Shown here: positions 21,330-33,142 of the stretch, piece after piece
How the letters are laid out: each line of letters begins with the position of its first letter
How positions within the stretch are numbered: position 1 is the first letter of the stretch
Assembly: GCA_018907035.1 (NCBI GenBank)
Contig: JACCIC010000272.1
Location: 434,001 to 498,000, forward strand
DNA: 64,000 bases
Source: Sycobia sp. Sy_11
Taxonomy: Eukaryota; Arthropoda; Insecta; Hymenoptera; Epichrysomallidae
Direction: 5' to 3'
Notes under the pieces: model-generated
Told to the model about the DNA's origin: nothing
Databases searched by the model: none
The model's input: the letters and a program-made list of their open reading frames with translations, nothing else
Translations under genes and position numbers: made by a program

Positions 21330-22610
21330 TTTGGCGAGAACTGGCTAAGGCTTCGCGAAACACCGCACAAGCCCCATACCGAGCAACGTCGTTTAACGCT
21401 GTAGGTGTGGTCTTCGGGAAGAGGTAATACTTCGGAAGCGTCCGAAGCTATGTGTCCCTGCTGCCTGCACCGGAAGCAGGCTATGCTCCTGTCAGGGCTG
21501 TTGCAGCCCGAGCAGCGGTTTCCACAACCGAGACACTTGTACCAGCGTTCAACCTGGATCCGCTGCCGTTGGCCGCAAAGACCCCATCGAGCAGCTACCT
21601 TTCCAGCCTCTAGCAGCCACTGGCCAGCCTCCTCAGCGAGGGTCACAATGGCCAACCGTTTACCGATTTTGTTCTGCCACGTGAGCCTCATCTCAAGTGG
21701 GCCGGTAGAGTCCCGCAAGACACTAAGATGGGCTGCCCTAACTTCATCACGTCTCGCGCAACCATCCACGTCCCTGCTCACCAAGGTGGTCTTCGGTATC
21801 AGAGCAAGGATTGCCGCGGTTTGCCCGACGGCCTCTTTCAAGGCGTTAGTCAAACCCTCCCTGCCTTCCGCCAAAGCCTTCTTGAATTCGATCAGGACAG
21901 CGCCTCAGGCCTTGCCCTTTTCGTTTTTCTCTGTGTAAGGCCTTATTCTAGTTTATCAGAGCTTTTCTTCTTTGTCTTCTCCTCCGTTTTGGCCGCCAAC
22001 TTCTTCTGCCACGTGGGGACATTCTGCTAACCTTGGTCGAGCTGAGCAGGCACGTGATCACAGCAAGATTTGGCGACCACATTTTACTCTTTGATGATCT
22101 CCTTTTCTTTCTTTCTCTTCTTTTTTCTCGACCATGCTCAGATAAATCCATTGGGGAGATAGATGGATGCCTCTTCTGAGTTTCCACAGTTTTCGCGATC
22201 TCAGGAGTAGTCTTCCGCGCTCTATGGCGCCTTCTGCTCACAAACTCCTCAAATCGGCTTTATTAACCGCAAGCCTCTTCTTCATAGTGTTGTTTCCATT
22301 TCTTTGCCTCTTCATTGACCCCATCGTTATTTTAAACAAATTGCTGATGGAGTCATTGAGGTATTTATCTTCTTGATGCTCGTGCCTATCGCCTTCTCGA
22401 TGTCTATATCGACATGCCACACCGACAGCACTGCCAACTCCACTGCTAGTGACCGTACTGAAGACATTCAAGCTTTTCAGCCACTTGCTTTTTTGGCCCG
22501 TCTCCTATTCCTTCGTGCTCCTTAACTCTTCTTTATTGTTGTTTATTAAATCCATTCTTCTTTATGGCATTTTCGTCCCCCACACGCGACCGGCCTCCAC
22601 GGTCCTTTCA
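21302..22610 (-). pseudogene. R1-clade LINE ORF1 (gag-like), broken
   Basis: Minus-strand pieces are 22471-22238 (SSGVGSAVGVACRYRHREGD), 22241-21948 (very basic, lysine/arginine-rich) and 21874-21302 (190 codons). The last contains AEGREGLTNALKEAVGQT, matching the plus copy, and two zinc-knuckle-like segments (YKCLGCGNRC and CFRCRQQGHIASD). ORF1 should end near 21330, so the tail of the 190-codon frame runs on into the ORF2 start in another frame. Frameshifts separate the pieces. Confidence 0.75.
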
Positions 22611-22654
22611 ACGGCGAGCTCACAAGAATGACTCCCCAACACTGCCAATTTATA

Positions 22655-23880
22655 TTTTAAACCGCCCCGGTTCATGTTGAAGGACCAAATTAAAATAAAA
22701 TCCTAATATGCTATCAGACAAATTTATTAATTAATAAATATTTTATTAATTTCGTGTCTACACGAATTCCTACTATTTATCTTCCATTAATTCGCTAAAT
22801 AAATCTAATGCTTTATTTGTAAACCAAGATACTATACTTAATTAAATTATCTAATAATTTTGTCGCCGGGTGTGCGACGGATTTATTAATAATGATTCGA
22901 GATGATATTTAATGTGACCGTAAGTTTGTTACTAAAATAATCAATAACAAAATAATTATTACAATGACATAAACGGGAGTTTAAGCTAAAGAACGGGTGA
23001 ATGGCGAACGAGCCTGTGATGCGCTCTTTTCGAGTATCGGGAGAAGTCTAGTTCTTCTCTATATTCTCATCGTACAGGTTAGCGTTTAGTAAATGGCAAT
23101 ATTGCTCTTAGAAAGAGAAAATGAAAATGTGTGACAGCTGCGCGTATTGCTGGGAAAAATCCTGAAGGCCTTTCCGTGAGCCAACGTTTGCAGTACATGT
23201 GTTAAATTATTTTATTGCATGGTTGTCGGGATTAAGGACTAAAATTTTACTTTTATTATATTTAGCGCATTTATCGTGGATGCCTTGTCCTCCACATAAT
23301 CATTCGAAATAACAAAATCTTGAACTGTTTCATGAACACTCCAACTATCTATAACATAAGAGTTGGTTTTTCAACGATCTTAACTAAAATATGATCTGTG
23401 TTTTCTCTTAAGAAATTCTACGCAATTTGTCATTCGTATTATGATATTACTATTTAAATAATCAATAAATTTGTTTTCTTTTCATCAAACTATTAATATT
23501 AATTTATAATAATTTTATATTACTTCTTAGACTTATTTCGAAAGCTAATTATTCTACTTTCAATATATGCAACGATTTGTTTAATAGGAATATTATTATA
23601 GGAATATGATATTCTGGATTTGACGCCTTTGAAGTGTTCATGAAATAGTTCAAGATATTGTTATTTCGAATGATTATTAGATGATTTGGTTGGATATAGT
23701 ACCTTGGTTTACAATTGAAGCATTAGATTTATTTAGCGAATAAACTGAAGAAAAATGCTAGGCATTAGTGTATACACGAAATTAACAAAATATGAATTTA
23801 TTAATTAATAAATTTATCTGATAGTATATTAGGATTTTATTTAAATTTTATCCTTAAAAATTAACCGGAGCGGTTTAAAA
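22655..23880. mobile_element. foldback/TIR element with an interrupted left arm
   Basis: Left arm 22655-22862 (ttttaaaccgccccggttca) matches, inverted, the right arm ending aaccggagcggtttaaaa at 23880. The similarity covers about 200 bp (tcctaatatgctatcaga / tctgatagtatattagga, cgctaaataaatctaatgc / gcattagatttatttagcg). The right arm continues inward to about 23620, and its counterpart resumes on the left only at 23291-23345 (ataatcattcgaaataaca). About 430 bp (22863-23290) are therefore inserted in the left arm. TTAA lies at both outer edges (22657-22660, 23875-23878), compatible with a piggyBac-type target but not proof. No transposase frame is seen. Confidence 0.75.
22863..23290. other. 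insertion within the left TIR arm
   Basis: It starts tttgtcgccgggtgtgcgac, has no inverted counterpart in the right arm, and is more GC-rich than the arm. Identity unknown. Confidence 0.6.
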
Positions 23881-23924
23881 TGTCGATTTAAATTTAGGTG
23901 TAGGTGGTGAGAGCAATTTGATTT

Positions 23925-23990
23925 GTCCATTTCAGATACTACGGAGGTGACTATAAACAAGGACGGTCTGACTATTATTATGTTAATCTA
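23925..23990 (+). mobile_element. Penelope-like tail fragment
   Basis: ctacggaggtgactataaac and aaggacggtctgact match the conserved end of the Penelope tail (ctacgggggtgaatgtaaac, aaggacagtctgactgtc). Only about 65 bp remain. Confidence 0.6.
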
Positions 23991-26090
23991 GTAGATTATT
24001 GTATAAAGACTGTATGTTCGATGAAAATATATATTAATTTAATTCATAACAGTAAATCATCTCATACAAAGAAAAAGCGAGTGAACATATGACGGAAAAA
24101 AGGGAGAGAGTATTCCATCTTTTCAATGATCCCAATCGCTGCTATTTCACGAGACGGTCACGTTCTAGGCTGCGAGTTCGATATAATACGTTCTCAACTA
24201 GTATTCGATTGCCGGTAGTACATTAAATGCTTCTTCCGCTTCAACGACAGTCTGCGACTACATGAATATATATATGTATATATATATAAAATCAAGCGCG
24301 CATAGGGAAAGAATAACGAAAGTTTTTGTTAGTGTCTATGTGTATATACCCGATCTGCTCTTTCATCGGGGGACGCATCTCGGTCAATGCGAATGCGAGT
24401 CAGTAGATGCGTATATTGATTGATGAAGAAGAACTTTAATCAGAAAATAATTTTCTTTATGTGCGTACACGATATTTTTTATAATGAATGTATTTTATTC
24501 AAGAAAATTATATACATATTGAAGATGAGAAAAAACATAATAAAAAATATACTCATTATTATTTGTAAAATAGTGGTAAAAAACCACACTCGTTATAATG
24601 AACTTATCGATCAAATACGTGTACGATTAATATAACCAGTATATAATATAATCAGTGTCGCTGAATTAGATATTATTTTATAATATTGAGATGTAACGCT
24701 AGGCATAGTAAAAAACTATCTATATAAATATTTTATTTAAGGAAAAAAGCGAGAATTCATCTCCGCGCACCTGCCGAAAGTTGGTGAAAAAAATGCTTAT
24801 TTTTTATTACTGTTTTGATTAATTTATTTTAAGGCGCTTTTAATTTTATATAAATTTTAATATGTTTTTGATATCTTTTATTGTAATGTCGGTTGTGAAA
24901 CTGAATTTCTTGTTACTTGCGTATTGATAGAATCTTTTGTTATTATTAAAATTCGACTGGACATTGATGTACCTATGAAATGAATTATATATTGCACGAA
25001 CGATATATATGGTACAGTTGTATTGATGGTTGACGCACGCTAAACGAAATGAACAAAATATGCACACGATAATAGAAATGAGAAGAAATTGTACCTCATT
25101 CGTTGCTGCTATATATACCATTGTTTATATTATTAGATGCTTGTTCACATGTTCAACCTTGAACTATTGATTAGTACGTCAATTATTCAACAGAAATTAG
25201 AAACTTTTACCTTTGAAATAAATACTATTACCAGAAAAATATTAATTATTCTTTGTTCTACTTACGCAGGCTTATTGTGAGAGATTCATACTGATGTATA
25301 GTATCAAGATACACTGATAAAACTGGAGGATTTCTCTTTCATTTGATTGGTCATGAACTATTATTGTTACTTACAAATAGATTGTTTTTCATATACCTAT
25401 TATTTAACTTCAAATAAAGAAACTTTACTTAATGATTCGGGAAATTGACTTCAGCTCTTCTAATTTTAATTTCGACACTGATCAATAGCTCAACGTACGT
25501 ATTAAGAAGGGAATTTATCGGAATCAACTGAATGTTTGTCTCTTCATATGACTTTTAGACTAATGAGATTCATGAAATTTTATTTAGTCACGAATTTATG
25601 TAAATCCTTTCACATTGAAATGAGTTCTTTCCCTTTACCCGGCCGAAATGTTCTGTAGCCATTAGAAGTTTCAGAAGGTGTCATTCTGCTACCTTACACT
25701 GTGTTAGCGAATTATAATTGCTTAAGGAAAATAGAATCAAGAGCTGAATTATCATTTGCCTTTGTAGATATAATATTATAATTTATATCTGTATGTAAAT
25801 ATTTGAATCTGCATGTGATAATTCTATACGTGCTCCGTAACTAACACGAACAAGCATCGTCATTTACCGAGCAGCACCGATTTTAATACAATATTCTCAA
25901 TTGCATCCCAAACACTAATTATTTGAGTGATTTCTCAAGAATGTATAATGCACATACATTGTTCAATTATATAGAAGTAAAAAGCTGGAGGAAATTATAT
26001 GTGAAACTCCGTATTTTTGTTAAACTATGATGAAGTTATATAATCTATTTCAATTGAATTGTACTTCTGTCGACTGCCCATATACAAATT
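23991..26090. other. 2.1 kb without a recognisable gene
   Basis: Open frames at 24420-24635 and 24846-25121 (71 and 91 codons) lack recognisable domains and sit in AT-rich sequence. No repeat partner was seen. This may be old unique DNA. Confidence 0.45.
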
Positions 26091-26129
26091 AATAAATATT
26101 TTTTTATTGGTCTTACAGTCCAATCAATT

Positions 26130-26295
26130 CCATCCAAAAATAAAATAAAATGAAAATAAAAATAAAATAAAAATAAAAAATAAAAATAATAATAAAAAAT
26201 AAAAAATAAGAAATAAAAATAAAAAATAATAAAAATAAAATAAAAAATAAAAATTAAAAATAAAAATTAAATTAAAAATTAAATTAAAATTATAA
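26130..26295. repeat. AAAATA-type simple repeat in Penelope tail
   Basis: Irregular (A)3-5T array ending before the taatgacagtcagactgtcc block. The same array, inverted, is at 29690-29835, and a shorter one lies at 27155-27225. Confidence 0.9.
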
Positions 26296-26434
26296 TGACA
26301 GTCAGACTGTCCTTGTTTACATTCACCCCCGTAGACTAATCTGAAAATAAAATATTAGCTGAAAAAATTCTTTGTTAGTAAAGTGCAGTCTGACTGTCCC
26401 CAACACCCTTACCTAATTGAAGACTTGTCCAACG

Positions 26435-26463
26435 TTTCGAGCTCGCTACGGCTCCTCATCAGG
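26435..26463 (-). ncRNA. hammerhead-ribozyme-like core, left Penelope tail
   Basis: Exact reverse-complement counterpart of the core at 29504-29531 (ctcatcag ... tttc read on plus). Confidence 0.55.
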
Positions 26464-26567
26464 GACTAATCTAAACCTTATATTCTAATCTATATATACC
26501 CATCCCCACCACCAAATTTCGTAAATTAAATATAAATTCCCCCTCTACACAAATTGTCCAAAACCAA

Positions 26568-26930
26568 TCAATTTAATAAGGAATGATAAACACTGTCCAA
26601 TCTACCAGACTCTAACATTAAATTCACATTATTTCGATTCTTGGAAATGTGAATACTTTCAAGACTCTCCCGTTTATACTTATTATTAATACCATGTTCC
26701 AAAATATCCACATTCATAAAATCAAAAGAATGTAAAAACTTTAAACAATGCTCTTTTAAACCAGAAGTAATATGTGAGCTACGTAAACTATATTTATGCT
26801 CATAAATTCTCTTTTCTAAATATCTACCTGTTTGTCCAATATAGTATTTATCACAATCCATGCAATTAATCTTGTAAACAACTCCTGACTTTAGGCATAA
26901 ATTATCCTTATCTTTGCAATTATTAAACAA
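26568..26930 (-). pseudogene. Penelope-like GIY-YIG endonuclease fragment, left arm
   Basis: A 120-codon frame starting FNNCKDKDNLCLKSG, with VVYKINCMDCDKYYIGQTGR, KRIYEH and RESLES. It is identical residue for residue to the plus-strand frame at 29036-29398 and differs from the central copy at several positions. It is 5'-truncated: the RT is missing upstream (near 26945) and plus-oriented RT N-terminal sequence follows instead. Confidence 0.9.
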
Positions 26931-26950
26931 TCTACTTAAATTATTGCGAT

Positions 26951-27108
26951 TTGAAAGAGTTATTAAATAATTGGAAAAGAAATGAATATATAAATGATAC
27001 TACATATAAGTATTTAAAATGTGAAAATGGAACTGTGGCAAAATGTTATGGGCTTCCCAAGATTCATAAAGAAAATCTGACATTTAGAATAATAATATCT
27101 TCCATAGG
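26951..27108 (+). pseudogene. Penelope-like RT N-terminal fragment, left arm
   Basis: Plus-strand reading gives ELLNNWKRNEYINDTTYKYL and GLPKIHKENLTFRIIISS, the same as the minus-strand piece at 29012-28857. It ends abruptly at the tail of the central copy (aataaatatttttttattgg at 27111). Confidence 0.85.
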
Positions 27109-27367
27109 TTAATAAATATTTTTTTATTGGTCTTACAGTCCAATCAATTCGATCTAAAAATAAAACTAAAAATAAAAATAAAATAAAAATTAAAATGAAA
27201 ATTAAATTAAAAATTAAATTAAAAATTATGACACTCAGACTGACCTTGTTTACATTCACCCCCGTAGACTAATCTGAAAATAAAATATTAGCTGAAAAAA
27301 TTCTTTGTTAGTAAAGTGCAGTCTAACTGTCCCCAACACCCTTACCTAATTCAAGACATGTCCAACG

Positions 27368-27395
27368 TTTCGAGCTCGCTACGGCTCCTCATCAG
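27368..27395 (-). ncRNA. hammerhead-ribozyme-like core, central Penelope tail
   Basis: Same CTGATGA/GAAA core and gagc/gctc helix in the central copy. The flanks differ slightly (agttcctgatg instead of agtccctgatg). Confidence 0.55.
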
Positions 27396-27501
27396 GAACT
27401 AAACTACACCTTATATTCTAATCTATATATACCTTATCCCTACTAACAAATTTAGTAAATTAAATCTAAATTCCCCTTCCACACAAATTGTTCAAAACCA
27501 A

Positions 27502-29015
27502 TCAATTTAATGAGGAATGATAAACACTGTCCAATTTACTAGACTCTAAAATTAAATTCACATTATTTTGATTCCTGGGAATGTGAATACTTTCAAGACT
27601 CTCCCTTTTATACTTATTATTAACACCATGTTCCAAAATATCCACATTCACAAAATCAAAAGAATGTAAAAACTTTAAACAATGCTCTTTTAAACCAGAA
27701 GTAATATGTGAGCTACGTAAACTATATTTATGCTCATAAATTCTCTTTTTTAAATATCTACCTGTTTGTCCAATATAGTATTTATCACAATCCATGCAAT
27801 TAATCTTGTAAACAACTCCTGACTTTAAGCATAAATCATCCTTATCTTTGCAATTATTAAACAATCTACTTAAATTATTGCGATTTTTAAAGAAAATTTG
27901 AATGTGATATTTCCGAAAATTTCTTTTTATTCTTTCAGATAATCCTTGAACATATGGTAAGACAATAATTTTGCCTCCGTTAAAATCAATTCCTGCACTA
28001 TGTCTATTTTCGGTATTATAAACGTCAAACAATCTCTCAGCAATCAATCTATTAATAAATTGAATTGGATAGCCATTATTAATAAAAGTCTCTCTTACTA
28101 TCTGTAAATTATTTTGTCTAAAATCTTTATGTGACAATTTAATTGCTCTGTCAATGACACCTTTCAATGCTCCAATTTTGTTTCCGAATTGGTGGTGTGA
28201 ATTAAAATCTAAAAACCTACCTGACCAAGTAGGCTTTCTGTACCAATTAAGTTTTACCTTATTATTACTACATCTAATTACATTAATGTCCAAAAAACTT
28301 AACTGACTATTTACTTCAACCTCCCTTGTAAATTTAATTCTGTCATGTACAGAATTGAAAACATCCACCATTTCATCCACAAAAACTTCTGGAACAATTG
28401 TAAAGATATCATCAACATATCTCTTAAATATCATTGGTTCAAAAAGCAATTTTGACAAGGCTATACTTTCCAACTTTTCCATAACTAAATTAGCTATAAC
28501 CGGTGACAAAGGCGACCCCATTGGACATCCATATTTTTGTTCATAAAAGTTATTATCAAATGAAAAATTGTGTTCTTAAAAACCAAATTAATTGCTTTAA
28601 TAAATTCATTCATTGTCAATTTTGTATGCAAATTAATTTCATTCCACTTTTCCTGTATAATATCATTTAACAACTCTAAAGGTACATTTGTAAACAAAGA
28701 TACTACTTCCAATGAAATCATCTTGTAGTTTTTCGGAATAACAATATCTTTCATTTCATTGTAAAAACACCAACTATCCTTAATTTAAGAACTAGTTCTT
28801 CCAACTATCTTAACCAATATATTAGACAAAAATCTAGCAATATTATAAGTTGGGAAACCTATGGAAGATATTATTATTCTAAATGTCAGATTTTCTTTAT
28901 GAATCTTGGGAAGCCCATAACATTTTGCCACAGTTCCATTTTCACATTTTAAATACTTATATGTAGTATCATTTATATATTCATTTCTTTTCCAATTATT
29001 TAATAACTCTTTCAA
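27502..29015 (-). pseudogene. Penelope-like RT plus GIY-YIG endonuclease, frameshifted
   Basis: Three minus-strand pieces are consecutive. 29015-28785 is the RT N-terminus, with GLPKIHKENLTFRIIISSI. 28754-28494 contains VSLFTNVPLE. 28521-27502 (339 codons) has MGSPLSPVIANLVMEKLES, KRYVDDIFTIVPE with intact catalytic aspartates, FLDINV, and then the C-terminal GIY-YIG domain (VVYKINC, YYIGQTGR, the Arg of KKRIYEH and the Glu of RESLES). The full family protein is usually around 700-850 residues. Here only frameshifts and a stop near 28760-28785 and 28500-28560 break it, so it is the best-preserved coding unit in the window. In active elements it drives target-primed reverse transcription. Confidence 0.9.
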
Positions 29016-29035
29016 ATCGCAATAATTTAAGTAGA

Positions 29036-29398
29036 TTGTTTAATAATTGCAAAGATAAGGATAATTTATGCCTAAAGTCAGGAGTTGTTTACAAGATTAA
29101 TTGCATGGATTGTGATAAATACTATATTGGACAAACAGGTAGATATTTAGAAAAGAGAATTTATGAGCATAAATATAGTTTACGTAGCTCACATATTACT
29201 TCTGGTTTAAAAGAGCATTGTTTAAAGTTTTTACATTCTTTTGATTTTATGAATGTGGATATTTTGGAACATGGTATTAATAATAAGTATAAACGGGAGA
29301 GTCTTGAAAGTATTCACATTTCCAAGAATCGAAATAATGTGAATTTAATGTTAGAGTCTGGTAGATTGGACAGTGTTTATCATTCCTTATTAAATTGA
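29036..29398 (+). pseudogene. Penelope-like GIY-YIG endonuclease fragment, right arm
   Basis: Identical 120-codon frame on the opposite strand to 26568-26930. It begins right after the 5' end of the central minus copy, so the two are head to head. The motifs are intact, but there is no RT in the same orientation. Confidence 0.9.
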
Positions 29399-29503
29399 TT
29401 GGTTTTGGACAATTTGTGTAGAGGGGGAATTTATATTTAATTTACGAAATTTGGTGGTGGGGATGGGTATATATAGATTAGAATATAAGGTTTAGATTAG
29501 TCC

Positions 29504-29531
29504 CTGATGAGGAGCCGTAGCGAGCTCGAAA
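29504..29531 (+). ncRNA. hammerhead-ribozyme-like core, right Penelope tail
   Basis: CTGATGA (29504-29510), a short helix from gagc and gctc around a cgtagcga loop, then GAAA (29528-29531) reproduce the conserved core order of a hammerhead ribozyme. Penelope-like elements are known to carry such motifs in their terminal repeats. I cannot identify the cleavage-site strand, so catalytic competence is unproven. The first G after CTGATGA must be bulged for the helix to form. Confidence 0.55.
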
Positions 29532-29880
29532 CGTTGGACAAGTCTTCAATTAGGTAAGGGTGTTGGGGACAGTCAGACTGCACTTTACTAACAAAGAATT
29601 TTTTCAGCTAATATTTTATTTTCAGATTAGTCTACGGGGGTGAATGTAAACAAGGACAGTCTGACTGTCATTATAATTTTAATTTAATTTTTAATTTAAT
29701 TTTTATTTTTAATTTTTATTTTTTATTTTATTTTTATTATTTTTTATTTTTATTTCTTATTTTTTATTTTTTATTATTATTTTTATTTTTTATTTTTATT
29801 TTATTTTTATTTTCATTTTATTTTATTTTTGGATGGAATTGATTGGACTGTAAGACCAATAAAAAAATATTTATTAATAA

Positions 29881-31047
29881 TCTATGTCATGCAATATTGC
29901 AAAAAATTATGGTTTCTCGCTCGAAGCGTTGCACGGAACTGACTTTGACTCGATAACCAAGAGCCTCTTACTTTTGTTCATATACCCATAACCACGAAAA
30001 ACTTGAGTGCTCGAAACATTAAACCATAAGCTTACTTGGTTCCCTAAGCGACTGCGGTGTACATGTTGAAGGTTCGGTCTCGAGCATGGTCATAAGACAA
30101 TTACATTAAACCTTAAGCGCTAGGCATCTTTTGAAGCCACCCGTCGAAACAATTCATGTAATTACTTAAACACGAGTCGCCCACGCGTTGAATACGCCTG
30201 CAAAGCGAATCGTTTTCTGGCAATTTCTGACTTATTTTGGCAAATGCTTAAGTCACTGTCTGTCTATGATAATAAATAAAAATAGATTTTTTCATGCAGA
30301 AATAAAGATCGTTGTGAGACATTAACTTCTAGAATATAGAATGGATGTTTTATCCAACTGTGGAATTCTTGTCGTTCGTATATATGCTTATCTTATTTAT
30401 TGAAGGTCCACTAAAACATTGAACTTCAAAGGCAGCAAAAGAAGCACTCTTTCAAGAATTGACGAGCCCTGAATCGTCCTCTGTATATCCTTTTAATTCA
30501 AAATTTTATTATATTTAATGTGTCATATTCGAGGTATGGCTATTAAATAACGGGACTGATATTGTAAAAAATTTTATTTTCATTTTATATATAATTACTT
30601 ATTATCACCTTCAATATATACCACTTCTCTCTCCCTGCAATGCTCCATGCGAATTTTCCATTGTTGGAAACAATGCTGAAAGTCATACTATCAATAATCC
30701 ACAACTCCTATAGCTCACAGCGATTGTCACGCACACAAATGACACACATAGTTTCGAAATATTCTAGAACTCCCATAGTTATGGGCTCTGACGTCACAAG
30801 CCTTAGGGAAAGAAAAGCGAATAGCTCTCTCTCTCATACTAGACTGTTTTTTTAAATACTAGGCGTATGGACACTAGCGCGTGTGTAAGAGAGAGTACGC
30901 CATATACTTTTCTCGCAGACAGCACTAGATGCATGTTAGAGAGAGAGAGAGAAGTATATAGCATTCTCTTTTCCAATACCGCCCGCTATATTACAGAAGA
31001 GGGTCTATGGTGACCATGAGAGCCACACGGAAAGAGCACAATATCCT

Positions 31048-31078
<31 letters not shown>

Positions 31079-33142
31079 CAGAGCTCTCCTCTTACACATT
31101 TGCCACAGTCGCGTTGCTATCCGCATGCATGTACGTGTTAAGGTCAATTCGAGGACCACGATTTTGCAATCGTTTTTATTGTCATCTAATGCAGGAAACT
31201 CAGTCGAAAACACGCAGCTTTCGTGTCGCAGTCCGTGTTTCGAAATAGTATTTTTTTAACAGTTTTATAATATGCAGAGCAGATGTAACTTTGTGCGCTG
31301 CATTATGTTTGATGCATACTGTTAGAGTATTCTTACGCTTCTGTTTCTTCACTCGCAGAATGGTAAATTCATAATGTTAATATCGTAAACGATCAAATTG
31401 TATATTTTAAGTCTAGCTAGCCATTCTCTTTTTATTTTTCCATCGGTGAGTATTTTGGTTGCATTGGGTAAATTTTCATAAAGTATATTGACAATTTGAT
31501 TATAGCAGAGCTATCCGGCATTCCATAGAATAACATGATAATTTATTTCAAGCCATTTATTTTGCACTCTAATAAAATCTGTAAGTCTTTAACGAGAAAA
31601 TGGCTTTTTAAATAAGAATACTGTAGGTTCTGAATCGGCCTTGAGTGGTAAATGGCAAGCTCTTTAAGTAAATATTCATTGTTACCCCGCTTGAAGCCTT
31701 GCACATCAACGACATACTCCATTTTGACTGACAGCTTCTTTGCTTATATCTATTATCTTATTTTAACCACTTTACAACTTTTTAACGTCATTAATTATTG
31801 GATGATATTACACAAGACAATCATGTAAAATTAAGTCGTTAACTAACGTATTTAGGGGAAAATTATTTTTCGATTCAAATTCTAGGCGTACATCAATGGT
31901 TGCACTTTCGAGAGACTAGTTTTGCTTTGAACAATCAATAACTATACGTGGCATATAATCTCGGAAATCTGTCTTCTTTAAAATAGGCTGAGACTCCTTG
32001 CTGTAGTAGACATTTTGAAATTTGCATACATATCATACAATATCGAATATTAATTTTTAGTAATATCAACATTTAAATTTCCGTTATGATAGTATTGAGA
32101 ATTGAGAAAAAGTTTCATATTAGTGATATCACAATGATCAAAGCGACTGGAATTTGCATCTTTTTGTCCTTTTTTATTTGTTTGAAGTCGCAGAATAACG
32201 AATCACGGTTTTTCATGTTAATTTGACGCTTTTACTGACCATACACGCGTTGAAGTAGAGGAAAGGAGTGAATATTAATAGAGCTCACACGTACGAAAAC
32301 TCATAGAGATTGAATGATCTTTTTCCAATTGCTTTAGTAGTCGAAGTTTGTATTTATCTCCTAGTACGACGTATGTCATCAACCATTCGATCTTTGTAAT
32401 TTCTCTTTTGAAATTGTTTTGCGTTATCAGTTCATCTTAGTGTTGCTGTTTATAACAGCGATTAAATCGTTCCGTTATCTGACGTGAACAAGTTCATGCT
32501 TTGCGTTAATTATAATTTTACGGTAAGCTTCATCGAAACCGAAAATCATATTGAGGGGAACAGATGCATCAGAATGGTCTAAACCATCGGTAATGTTATT
32601 GAACTCTTCTATATTGAGCCACTCTGCATTTTCGATTATTGAAATTTAGCTTAAACTAATAGAAACCCATCCTTTCATAAGTCTTGTAATTCCTGCATAT
32701 TTACACCTATTAATTTATATTGCGTTCAATTTCTATCGAATATGATCAAATAAGTTATTTACAAATGGCGTTGCTTACAAATTTTCTATTTCGCAACTCT
32801 GTACGAATAATACATAAAATTTATAGTTATAAATTTTATTTATCACTATACATAAAAATAACAATAAATTTTATAAATAAAATGGCTTACGAGCAAGAAA
32901 ATTTTATAAAATATTGCTTACGAGAAACAGGATAATGTTAAAGCTTTTAATGTTAAATGTCTTTTAATGAATTTAAAAACATTTGCTCAACTTGTTGCAA
33001 TGATGGAAAACATAGTTTTATATTCATTGTTAAAGATTGAAACATAAATGGTAGATATAAAAAATGGTTCAAATATTTTGCTATAAATATAGCATAACAC
33101 AAATATGTCGAACATTTCGGTTTTAAAAGTTAAACACTCAAC
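29881..33142. other. 3.3 kb without a recognisable gene
   Basis: Includes a (CT)n tract (31048-31074) with a gagaga run at about 30937-30953. Open frames at 30640-30855, 30986-31213 and 32720-32935 (71-75 codons) show no domains. The 32720 frame lies just upstream of the Polinton-like block and could be a remnant of it. Confidence 0.5.
31048..31074. repeat. (CT)n microsatellite
   Basis: Thirteen or so CT dinucleotides. Confidence 0.9.

Larger units (their letters stand above)
20818..22650 (-). mobile_element. R1-clade LINE, minus copy (5' end to endonuclease)
   Basis: On the minus strand this runs from near 22650 (agtgttggggagtcattc) through ORF1 (about 22600-21395) into the first third of ORF2 (21329 to about 20818), then ends against the inverted plus copy. 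It reaches further into the element than the plus copy. Its upstream end abuts the TIR element at 22655, which may have inserted at or near its 5' end. Confidence 0.75.
26096..29880 (-). mobile_element. Penelope-like element complex with ~1-kb inverted ends
   Basis: A minus-strand copy (RT plus GIY-YIG; tail at 27110-27500, 5' side at 29015) is embedded between an inverted pair. The segment 26096-27108 (endonuclease and tail on minus, followed by an RT N-terminal piece on plus) is the reverse complement of 28857-29880. The arms agree base for base wherever I compared them, including the A/T-rich simple tail and a 120-residue frame that is identical in both. Penelope elements are known for tandem or inverted partial copies at their ends. 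The near-perfect identity points to a recent event or an assembly artefact. Confidence 0.85.

Noticed and set aside
21405..21938. 177-codon plus-strand frame
   Set aside because: It is the antisense shadow of the minus-strand LINE ORF1, which shows zinc knuckles and matches the plus copy.
26096..29880. CRISPR-like array or direct repeats in the AAAATA tail
   Set aside because: The repeats are irregular simple sequence at the Penelope 3' end in a eukaryotic context. No spacers of constant length.
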